A stretch of 64,000 nucleotides of DNA, from positions 62,001 to 126,000 of IMG/VR virus record IMGVR_UViG_3300034102_001587; one strand, given 5' to 3'. Every line of letters begins with the position of its first letter. Within the stretch, counting starts at the first letter, position 1. Under the pieces are notes generated by a model. The model ran no database searches and had not been told where the DNA came from. It saw only the letters and a program-made list of their open reading frames with translations. Made by a program: the position numbers and the translations under genes. Below, piece by piece: positions 27,669 through 40,000 of the stretch. Source of the DNA: a virus.

Positions 27669-28001
27669 ATGGCAAACTTATTTAAAAATAGCTTACAAAG
27701 TTCAATAGGTACAACGGGAGTAGTAGCTTATACATCACCGGCAGTAACAACAGCAACAGTGATTGGTGTTAGTGTTGCTAATATTAATACATCAAATATT
27801 AATGTAAGTGTTATGTTAAGAGATGTATCTGCAAATAGAACTGTACACTTAGTAAGAAATGCTTTAATTACACCTGGTGGTACTGCGGTATTAGTTGGTG
27901 GTGAGCAAAAAGTTGTTATGGAAGCCGGAGATTTTTTATCGGTAACATCATCATTAGCAGCATCTGCTGATGTAATTGTTTCGGTATTGGAAATTAGTTA
28001 A
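27669..28001 (+). CDS. Small beta-sandwich adaptor/decoration-like protein
   Basis: This 110-residue protein is nearly all beta-type sequence: VAYTSPAVTTATVIGVSVAN, NVSVMLRD, ALITPGG, KVVMEAGDFLSVTSS, DVIVSVLEIS. Proteins of this size and pattern are common next to phage fibre and head-decoration genes, but I cannot give a family name with confidence. Both halves match the two ends of the 307-residue protein at 11302, which has a 190-residue insertion between them. Each of the two sits immediately upstream of a giant fibre gene, so a role in attaching or capping that fibre is suggested. It has ATG 27669 with only an A-rich leader. Confidence 0.55.
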   Translation: MANLFKNSLQSSIGTTGVVAYTSPAVTTATVIGVSVANINTSNINVSVMLRDVSANRTVHLVRNALITPGGTAVLVGGEQKVVMEAGDFLSVTSSLAASADVIVSVLEIS

Positions 28002-28016
28002 TTAAACTAGAAATTG

Positions 28017-31000
28017 ATGAGTTTTTTAGGAAAGAACCCAAATGGATTAAATCAAGTAAGTCAAAGTGTAATAGCACTAACTGTAGATGGTATTGACCAA
28101 TTATCAGTATCAACTTCATCGGTTGTAATTAATACATCATTGAATGTAAGAAATTCAATTACAGCAAGTATAATTAGTGGTTCTCAAATTACAGGTTCCT
28201 TTAGTGGTTCTTTTGTTGGTGATGGTAAAGGAATAACTAATATTTCACAAATTAATAGTGGTTCTAATATCATAAATGTATCGCCTAATTTAATTAATAT
28301 AGTTGGTAATACACAATTAACAGGCTCACTTAATATTTCATCTTCAATTTCAGCATCACTTTTCAAAGGTGATGGTAGTGGGTTGTTTAATATACCATCT
28401 GATGCACTCGGTGACCTTAATAAAATTAAATCAGGTTCAGCAATTGCTCAAATTTCACCAAATCAGGGATTACAAATAAATGTAAACACACAAATTAGTG
28501 GTGGATTGGGTATAACAGGTTCTGAATGGATTTCACAAAACCTTGTAGTTGGTGGAGATAGTAGAATTGTTGGTAATGAAACAATATTAGGTAATTTAGC
28601 GGTAGGTGGTAGAATTACATCAACTGAATTATACACAACATTCATAACATCATCCGTAATATTTGCATCAGGTTCAACTAAGTTTGGTGATGCAACAAAT
28701 GATAAGCATGAATTCACTGGTAGTGTTGCTATTAGTGGAAGTTTTATTTTATCCGGTAGTTTAAACATTCAAAGTTCATCTTTAGTAGATACAAACTCTC
28801 AATATGTTTTAGTTTATAATACAACAAGTGGACAAGTAGGATTTAAATACGCTGCAGCATCATCCGGTACTTCCGGTACAAGCGGTACATCCGGCTCAAG
28901 CGGCTCAAGTGGAAGCTCAGGTACGTCAGGAAGCTCTGGCACATCTGGTACAAGTGGAAGTAGTGGCTCAAGCGGTTCATCCGGCTCATCCGGCTCAAGC
29001 GGAAGTAGTGGCTCAAGCGGCTCAAGCGGAAGTAGTGGCTCAAGCGGCTCAAGCGGAAGTGGTGGCTCAAGCGGTTCAAGCGGCAGTAGTGGAAGTTCTG
29101 GTACAAGCGGAAGTGGTGGTTCAAGCGGCTCAAGCGGCTCATCAGGTTCTTCTGGCACAAGAGGTACATCAGGTTCAAGCGGCAGTAGTGGTTCATCCGG
29201 CTCAACTGGTTCGGCTGGTACATCGGGCTCGAGCGGAAGCAGTGGAAGCAGTGGTTCAAGTGGCTCAAGCGGTTCATCAGGTTCAAGTGGCTCAAGCGGT
29301 TCATCTGGTTCGAGCGGACAAGCATCTGGTGTAAAATATAATTTTACAACATCAACAACTGATGTAGATCCTGGTACAGGTGTAATAGCTTATAATAATG
29401 GAGTAATTGGTTCGGTTAGTACATTGTATATTGATAATACTGATTTATCATCTAATAGTTTAACAGCATGGTTTGATGGGTGGGATGATTCCACAACAAC
29501 TTCTTTACGAGGTACATTAACATTAGCAAGTAGAGATGGTGGTAGTGTATTAAATATTTTCAACGTAATTGGTACAGTAGTTGTAGCAACTGGATATTAT
29601 AAAATTCCTGTTTCTTATGTAAGTGGTACACTTCCTACAAATGGTGCTCAATTAATTATTAATTTTGTAAGAACAGGTAATAGTGGAACATCGGGTTCAA
29701 GCGGCTCAAGCGGAAGTAGTGGTAGCGGTGGCTCATCTGGTTCATCGGGTTCATCTGGTTCAAGCGGCTCATCAGGAAGTTCAGGTTCTTCTGGATTTGG
29801 TTCTTCTGGTTCTTCTGGTTCAAGCGGCTCAAGTGGTAGTAGTGGCTCAAGCGGAAGTGGTGGAAGTAGTGGCTCAAGCGGAAGTAGCGGTTCAAGCGGC
29901 TCAAGCGGAAGTGGAGGTTCATCAGGTTCTTCTGGTAGCTCAGGTTTAGGTGGAGCATCTGGTTCTGCTGGTACAAGTGGAAGTAGTGGCTCAAGCGGCA
30001 CATCGGGTTCAAGTGGTACACGTGGTACATCAGGCTCAAGCGGAAGTAGTGGCTCAAGCGGCTCAAGCGGAAGTAGTGGAACTCCTGGTAGTGGTGGTTC
30101 AAGTGGTACACGTGGTACATCAGGCTCAAGCGGAAGCTCAGGTTCTTCTGGACAAGCAGGCTCATCAGGCTCAAGCGGTTCATCGGGTTCTTCTGGTGTA
30201 AGTGGTACTGGAGGCTCATCAGGTTCATCAGGTTCAAGCGGCTCATCAGGAAGTTCTGGTTCGTCTGGTAGTAGCGGTATAACAGGTGCTGGTGGCTCAT
30301 CTGGAACATCTGGGTCAAGCGGAAGCAGCGGAAGTAGTGGCTCAAGCGGTACACGTGGTACATCGGGTTCAAGCGGCTCATCAGGAAGTTCTGGTGTAAG
30401 TGGAGCAGGTGGTTCTTCGGGTTCAAGCGGCTCAAGTGGTTCAAGCGGAAGTAGTGGTAGTGGTGGCTCATCTGGTTCATCAGGTTCAAGCGGTTCGTCT
30501 GGTAGTAGTGGTGGAACAGGCTCAAGTGGTAGTAGCGGCTCATCGGGTTCAAGCGGAAGCAGCGGCTCAAGTGGTAGTAGTGGTTCATCAGGTTCAAGCG
30601 GACAAGGTGGTGGTATCCGATATAATTTTAGCACATCAACAACTGATGCAGATCCTGGTACAGGTACGTTGGTATATAATACTGCAACAATATCTTCAGT
30701 AGGATTTATTTACATAGATAATACTGACCTTTCATCAAATTCACTGACAGCTTGGTTTGATAGTTGGGATGATAGTACAACATCTACAAATAGAGGTCAA
30801 ATAGTTTTAGCAAGTAGAGATGGTGGTTCGGTAGTAAACATATTCAGAGTTACCGGAGCTGTTGTAGTAGCAACTGGATATTATAAAATTCCAGTAGCTT
30901 ATGTAAGTGGTACATTACCTGCTAACGGAGCACAACTAATTGTTCAATTTAGTAGAAGTGGTGATTCAGGAACTTCTGGCTCGAGCGGTAGTAGTGGTTC

Positions 31001-34000
31001 AAGCGGTACACGTGGTACATCGGGTTCAAGCGGCTCAAGTGGTTCAAGCGGAAGTAGTGGCTCATCGGGTTCAAGCGGACAAAGTGGTTCAAGCGGAAGT
31101 AGTGGTTCGAGCGGGTCATCTGGCTCATCGGGTTCAAGCGGAAGCAGCGGCTCAAGTGGTAGTAGTGGTTCATCAGGCTCATCAGGTTCAAGCGGACAAG
31201 GTGGTGGTATAAGATATAATTTTAGTACAACAATAACCGATACTGATCCTGGTACAGGTATTGTAAAATATAATAATGGTGTTATAGGTTCAGTATCAAC
31301 AATTTTTATAGATAATACTGATTTAGGTGGAAATACTTTAACTGCGTGGTATGATACGTGGGATGACTCAACTACATCCACAAATAGAGGATATATAAGT
31401 TTAATCAGTAGAGATAGTGGTACTGTGGTAAACGTATTTAGAGTAAATGGTGCTGTTGTAGTAGCAACGGGTTATTATAAAATTCCAGTTGCTTATATAA
31501 GTGGTACACTTCCTACAAATGGAGCTCAATTAACTGTTGCTTTTGCAAGAAGTGGAGATTCCGGAAGTAGTGGTTCATCTGGTTCAAGCGGCTCATCAGG
31601 TTCTTCTGGCACAAGAGGTACATCAGGTTCAAGCGGCTCAAGCGGAAGTAGTGGTAGTAGTGGCTCAAGCGGTTCATCTGGCTCAAGCGGTTCATCTGGT
31701 AGTAGTGGAGTTTCCGGCTCAAGCGGCAGTTCGGGTTCATCTGGCTCATCTGGTAGTAGTGGTAGTAGTGGTACATCAGGCTCATCCGGCTCAAGCGGAA
31801 GTAGTGGCTCAAGCGGAAGCTCGGGTTCATCTGGAGCACTATCATTAACTGGTACAACTGATAATGGTGTAATTACACTAAATGGGTCAGCTCCAAACGG
31901 AACTGTTGAAAGTAATTTAACATTTGATGGTACAAACCTTAGAGTAACAGGTAATACTGTAATTACTGGTAATTTAACAGTAAGTGGTACAACAACTTCA
32001 ATTAATACACAAACCTTATCTACAAACGATAATATTATAACTCTTACGGGTTATGCAACTGGTTCAGGTGCACCTATAAATGTTGATAGTGGATTTGAAG
32101 TTGTAAGAAACGCTTCACCTACAAGAAGATTCCTTTGGAACGAAGTAAATAGTAGATGGGCAAGTGATGCAAACTTCTACGCTTCTGGTAGTATTACAAC
32201 AACAGGTGGTGTATTCATAAATGCAGATGAAGGTGCTAGTAGTACCGTTGTATTTGGAAACTATGAAAGATTAGTATTCAATAACTCCTTTAGTGATGTA
32301 GTAAGAGGACCTAACAAAATTACAACATTTAATGATGGCAGTGCTTGGATAGGTGGAATCGGTATTCATTCAGATACACAAGCATATTATGCTGGTGGTA
32401 CTCATAAATGGTATAAATCAACGTCCCAAACTGCTTTCACCGAACAAATGAATTTGGATGGAAGTGGTAACTTAAATGTATTGGGTAATTTAGTAGCAGC
32501 TCAAGTTAATACTGGACAAGGTTTAACTGAAGTTCACTTAATGAACCAAAATGTTAGAACAACTGATGCTGTAACATTCTCAACAATTAATACGGGACAA
32601 GGTGTAACTGAAGTTCACCTAATGAATCAAAATATTCGTACAACTGATAACGTAACGTTTAATCAGGCAACTATTACAAATGGTGCAACGGTAAATGGTG
32701 GTAGACGAGTACAAGGTGTAAGTGATGGTGCAGTTACAGCATTGGGTGCAACTGCTTATAGTGGTTGGTATAGAATAGCTAGAAGTGGATTGGCAACTGC
32801 TGGAAATGGTCTTAGAGGTGCGGCAAAAGTAACGGTTACATCAAATGGTGGATTTATAGCACCTGCACAGGATGTAATTAAATTATATAAAGATTGGACA
32901 ACTACTGCGCTAATTGGAACTGTTGAAAACTATTTAGGTGGACTTTTCACTCAATTTAGAGTAACAATGGATGCGGATTACGCATACTTAGAAGGATTCT
33001 TAACTTCAATAAATTTGGGCGGTAGTAGTAGTTGGATTGTATATGTTGAAAACTATGGCTTAAATCCAAACCAATGGACAGCTTATACTGAAAACTTAAC
33101 AGCAGGATTAGGTTCACCGGTTGCTTCATATACATTAGCAAAAATTAATAATGGATTTACAACACCTGCATTATCTGTAGCAGGTAATATAACTTTAGGT
33201 GGTACAATAGATACTGGACAGGGTGCAACTGAGGTTTATTTAATGAACCAAAATGTTCGTACAACTGATGATGTTACATTTAATGATTTAACACTTAATG
33301 GTGGTGACCTTTTCTTATCAAATGGTACATCTAATAGAATAGTATATAATACAAATGGTGTAGCAGCTCCTACATTTACAACTAGAAGTGCTGGTACAAA
33401 AATGGTACTTTATTCTGAAATAGGAGCATCTTCGGTAGATTATGCATTGGGTATTGAAGGAAATACAATGTGGTATTCGGTACCTGTAGCTGGAGCAGCA
33501 AGATTCTTTAGATGGTATGGTGGTACTACAAACATAGCAACATTAGATAGTGCTGGTAAATTTACTTTAGTAGGTAATACGGCAACTGGTATAGCAAATA
33601 ACTCTTTCAACGTTGCAAGAACAACATTAGGTACAATTCATATTGCTAATGGTGGTGGTACTTCTGGTAACAACAACCAAGCAGCAATAACCTTCCAAGG
33701 TGATACTTCAACTCAAGCGCAAGCTGGTATATATGTTTCAAATAATAGTAGTAGTGGTACAGCTATGGGATTCGCAACAACGGACTCATACGGTACAGGT
33801 CCACAATTATTCTTAACAGCAACAAATGCTGGAGCTGTAAACTTCCCAAGAGCAATACCAACTGCACAGGGTACTTCATTGGTAACAAACAATGGTGGAC
33901 AGTGGAATATAAGAGCATACCCAAGACGTTCAGATGGTACAAACGTAGATTTCATTTATTCTGCACAAAGTGGGCAACCAACTTATGTTTGGGGTACAAA

Positions 34001-37000
34001 CGATGGTACAAACTTCTATGTATGGAATCCATCAAACTTTAGTGTAACATCTGCTACAAACGCATCAAACGTAGCTAGTGGTGATGTAACAAGTATTGGT
34101 CTTAATGCTGCGTGGACATTGCCTGGCACATCTATAAGCAATGGATTTAGAGTTTATAGATATTCAGATAGCGCAACAAATAAACCAGCTTCAGTAGATA
34201 ATGCTAACTGGTTGATTAATATATACTCACATCCAACGGGTGGTACGGCATCATATGGTCATCAATTAGCAGCAACAGATAACGAAAGTATTTATTTTAG
34301 ATCTGTTATAAATGGTTCATTTGGAACATGGAGAACATTCTTACATTCAGGAAACTTTAACTCATATGCACCAACATTAACTGGTGGTGGGGCAAGTGGA
34401 ACTTGGAGTATTAATATTACAGGTACCGCTGCATCTGAAACTTTAGCAACCGTAACCGGTAGAGGTGCAACAACTTCTACATTAGTTTACTTTAACGGAG
34501 CAGAATCAATTCGTGTTTATGGTATAAGAGGTCAGTTTACAAACGAATATATGCACCTATACAATAAAGTTGGTATAGGACATCCTGGTGGTTGGGGACA
34601 AGGTGAAGGAAATACACCAAACACAGGTCTTTCAACATATGGAGCTGTAAACTTATCTTACGCAGCAGCAACAAATAATACTGTTTTAGGTTCTTGGAAT
34701 ATTGATGGTAGTACAATAAACTCTACCAATGATGCAACTCTTTATGTAACGGCAACCAATAATAACGATTGGGGTGTTGTTGTAAACAAATATAATGGTT
34801 CGGCTAGTGAATATGGTTTGGAGGTAAGAGTTGGTGCTGGTGCATCTTATGGTTATTCTTTATTGGGTAATGGTACAAGATGGTTTTATGTATCTGGAAT
34901 CGGTGACATTTATAATGATGCAATATATGATAGAAGTGATACATCTTATAGATTAGTTTATGAGGGTGCATCTAGAATTTCAAGACTTAATCTTAACAAC
35001 GCAAGAACAAGTTCTTCTCAAAGATGGCCTGTTGGTCACTTTGATGTTGGTGAGGCTGTATTTGAAATGGACCCAACTTGGACTAATGACCAATTACAAG
35101 CATATTTTAATAGTAGTAATGTAAGTTGGGTATCTGATTCAACAGCACCTGGTGGATATGCAATATCAATTGTTGGTGCTGTAAACGTTGGTGGTGGATA
35201 TAATAGTGGTTTCCCTTACATTGCTATTGACCAAGATGATGTTTATTATATGGAGTGTTGGATACGAAATGTATCTGGTACTAATGGACACTATATGGGT
35301 TCTATGGAGTATAATGAATCGTTTGGTTCGCCGGCTGGTGGACAGGGTAACCCTGGTTCGTTTGGTTATTGGGTAATGAGTAATACAAACCCTGGAACTT
35401 CTTGGACTAAAGTAACTGGATATATTGGTGGATTTGGTGGTTCAGTTGGGCAATTTGAAGTTGGTGCAAAATATTGGACACCACAAGCCTTATTCAACTA
35501 TACTGGTGGTGGTACTTGTTATATAAGTGGTTGGAAGATAATAAAAGTAAGTGTACCTGCAAATAGAACATTCAGAAATGAGGTAACGGTTAATGGTACA
35601 TTAAATCCGAATGGACAAATACAAATTAGGAATACATCACCTACAATTACCTTTAGAGATACCGACCACGCAACAGGATTCATACATGTTAATAGTAATA
35701 TATTCTATATTCTTAGAGGTAATACTGATGTCGGTAATGGCAGCTGGAATACTGTAGGCAGTGGTTGGTGGCCATTAGAAATTAACTTAACAAACAATAA
35801 TGCACAATTTGGTGGTACGGTAACTGCATTCTATGATGTAGTTGCACAAAGGTTTGTTGATAGAGATTCACCGGGTTATATATTGGACCCAGCATCAACT
35901 TCTAACTTAAACATATTAGAAACTAGAGGTGTTGTTGTAAATAGGGATGCTAACACAGCTACGGCAACTGCTGGTTATCTATCATTCTGGACTGGAAATG
36001 GTACAACATCAAGAGCACAATTTGTTCGTACTGACCAATTATATGGTACACATGGTGCGGTAACTAACCAATATGCACAATATTGGTTGATGGATACTAC
36101 AAATAGAGGCTGGATATTCAGATATGCAACTTCTGATACCGCAGGTACTAATGTATTCTCTATAAGAAATAATGATGGTAGAACAACAATAGGAACTTCA
36201 TTTTCAGCTGGAGCGGGTACTAGGGCACAACTAAATGTTTCTGCTGGTACGGGTGGTACTACTCAATGGCGCGATATTGATATACAAGGTTCTTGGTCAG
36301 CTGGAGAAGAACATGCTATTACAGCAACTCACGGAAGTGCATTAGGTAATATTGTTGGACAAATGGTGTTCAGACATGATTCTCCTGGTTCAAGAATTAG
36401 ATGGGGTAGATTGTACGCAAGTGGTGACCAATCCAACTATCCAATGGAGTTGATAAGTAATAACTCTGGAACTGGTGCAAGATTGGAAATGAATGTGGGT
36501 TCAATGAGAGCGCCACTATTTGAAGATTATGATAACGTTGCATATTTCTTAGACCTTAATGCGGCCGCATCGGCTTGGAATCGTTCTTTAAGAACATTGG
36601 GTTCAATAACATTTAGTGATGATTATACTCAATACAAAGGTTCAATGTCAACGGATGATAACTGGCCATTATGTACGGCGCCAGCTAGAATCTACACAAT
36701 TGGTACACTTAACGCTGGTGGCGGTAATAGTAGTAAAATAGAAATTGAAGTTTGGGGTTCTCATAGAGGATATACAACTACTTCATATATTGAATATAAA
36801 AAATGGATAGTTTGGGTAGGTGATAGAATATCATCTAACTTGGTAATGTCAGCAGGTTCTCAATCAAATGTTGGTTTATGGAATGGTACTAACGCAAATG
36901 GTTTATTGGGTATTAATGGTGACCACGTTGCTGCAGGTTGGGTATTAAGATTAATAGTAAACCCAACTTGTGGTGCTGGGGTTGCTTATACTGTAAAGGT

Positions 37001-40000
37001 ATCATACGCCAATTTAAATATGACGCATGGTCCATTCTCATTCACAACAACAACGGCGGCAAGTATTCCTTTAGCACCATATCACGTAAGTGGTACAACA
37101 GCAACATTCCCTAATGGGGCAAGTGTAAATGGTACATTTAATCTTGATTCTGCAACGGTCAACAATTTAAGTATGACCGGCAATTTTCAAATTAGAAATA
37201 CCGAACCAACAATTACATTTAGAGATACTAACCACAATACGGCATACATTCACGTCAATAGTAATATTTTCTATGTTTTAAGAGCTGGTAATGATTCTGC
37301 ACATGGTAGCTGGAGTACTGTAAATGGTTATTGGCCATTAGAAATAAATCTTACAAATAATAACGCAACATTTGGTGCAAATGTAACTGCAATAAATGAT
37401 ATGAGTGCGGAAAGATTTGTTGATAGAAATGACCCAACGTATTTTATTAATCCGGCTGGCGATAGTATAACAAATGGAGCATTCAGAACTGGTAACTTCT
37501 TAGGAATGAGAACTTCATATACCTTTATACCATCATCGTGGGCAAGAGGTAGTGGAACATTTATGATTGGTTCTTCTCAAAACTCTGATGGTACTGGTTG
37601 GGCATATGGTACTAGATTAGCATCGGTAGATTATGGTGATGGTTTGGGATTAAGTTTTGACCCATTATACGCAGGTCCTACATTCTATAATAACGCATTA
37701 TTCATAAGTGGTAGAAGTGGTAGAATAGGAAGAATTGGTATGGGTGGTGTAACGGCTCCTGATTATGCTTTGCATGTAGCAGGTACAATATATTCTGATA
37801 CTGAAGTAAGAGCACCAATATTTAGAGATGCTGATGGTACAGGGTATTTTGCAAACTTTGCAGATACTGGTACTTCAATTAACATAGCAGGTTCGGTAAA
37901 TGCAGCAACTTATAATAAGCCGGCAATTTTAGTAAACTCATCCGGAACAGCATCATCAGGCGCAGCATTTGCTATTCAGCAAGTAACTGGTGAAGGTTGG
38001 ACTGGTATCTTTGTGGATTACGAACCATATACTGGTTGGGGATTGTATCACGATAACCCTTCAAACTATTTCTTAATTACATCCGAAGGTTCAACCGGAG
38101 CAATCGGTGGTGGAATTACTGTACCATCAAGAAGTAGTGGTAATAGAACTGCATATGTAAAACATAGATTTGACCAAAATAATGGTGACCTTTTAGTTGG
38201 TGGTGATTTGACGGTTTATGGTGGTGATATTAATATACAAAAGAGTGGTAACTACTCTTATATTAACTTCGCAGCACAATCAAATGATCCTGGTTATATT
38301 TGGCACTATGAATCATCTAACACTGCAAGAATGTTTTTTAGTGTTTCGGATGATGATGGTACAAATGACTATTTTGGATTTGGATTTAGTGGAGATAATC
38401 AAAGATTAATAATATATTCATCTGGACGTTTGGATGCACCTATAATGTATGATAGAAGTAATACTAGTTTCTATGTTGACCCTGCTTCTACATCAAACTT
38501 AGGTGAACTTCAAATAAATTCACAATTAACACTTTCTACACCGGGTGCGGCAAACTCTGTTGGTAATATCAATGCCCTTTGGGGAATGCAAAAACCAATG
38601 GGATATAAAATATATTGGGATGAGGAATTCCGTTACGGCTCTAATAGTATAAACATATACAACAATAATGGTGGTTCTGCGGTAACTCATACTAGAAGAA
38701 ATAGTTCATTCGCAGATGGGCATAGTGGACCTCCAAATAGTAGTGGATATGTAATTGAAATAATGCACGCACCAACAACATCAGCAGGTACATCACCGGG
38801 CTATGGTGGTTGGTATTTCGCAACTTATACTGGACCGGCAAATAGAAGATTATTATGTATCTTCCGTATGAAGATACCTTCTGGAAGAAGTGTAGAGTGG
38901 GCATCAAACTCAATAGGTAGTGGTGGTTCTGCTAGGTGGTTGACAAGTAATGCAGGAACGGGACAATACCAAGATTACGCATTTATGGTGCATTCCGGAA
39001 ATGCATCTTGGTCATCAACTCACTTCTTCTATATAGTAGGTGGAAGTTCGGCAACATTCTACACCTATTTGGCATCAGCAACGGTGTATGATTGTTCCTC
39101 ATTATCAGAGGAAGGAGCAATGACATATTATGCTGGTGAATCAATGAGAGCACCAATATTTTATGACCAAGACAATACAACATATAGAGTAGACCCAACT
39201 GGAAATTCCAGAATGGGTAGAGATATTTATGTTGAAGGTAATACTGGTGGTTCATTTGGTAATAGAGTTATTGTTGGTGCAACATCAACACCATACACAT
39301 TACAAGATGGTAACCAAAGACCTACTGTTTATTTAAGAGGTAACTATCCTGTATTAACATTAGACCATACTGTAACATCAAATACGAATCATGGACCTAC
39401 AATTCAATTTGCACATAATGGTTTATCAAATAGACAATGGTTAGTTGGTACAACTGGTGATGGTATCTCAATGGATATTGGATTTTCTAATAGTAGTTTA
39501 GGAAATAGTGATTTCAATCCTCATAATGGTATAGCTGGTTATCTAGGAACTACCTTTATGAGATTCCGTGAAAATGGAACAATAGGATTGGGTTCAAATG
39601 GTGACTGGGGTGCTATTGGTGGTGGAGACCCATCATATCCATTAGAATTTAGAGGTACACATCTTAACTCACACGCTGCGTTATTTAGAAATAATACTAA
39701 CGCTTCAAATGGTGCTGGTTTCATTTTTGTAAGTACATATGGTAACCACTCTTGGGGTATTGTTTCTGAATTCCGTATTGATGGAACTGGTGGTGATAGA
39801 CCTTCTATTTTATTCTCGCAAGGATATAGTGGTACAACTTGGTCTGTTGGATTTGGATATAATGATGATAATTTCCGTATTAAACAAAACCACGGGCATA
39901 GAAATGGTGGTTGGGGTACTGATAGATTCACAATTGATACCGGTGGTACTGGATATTTCTTTGGAGAACTTCAAGCTAATCAATTTACCGATAGAGAAAA

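Noticed and set aside
29648-30634. A 328-codon - strand frame in the second giant fibre
   Set aside because: It has the same triplet-shadow origin as the one at 21080.
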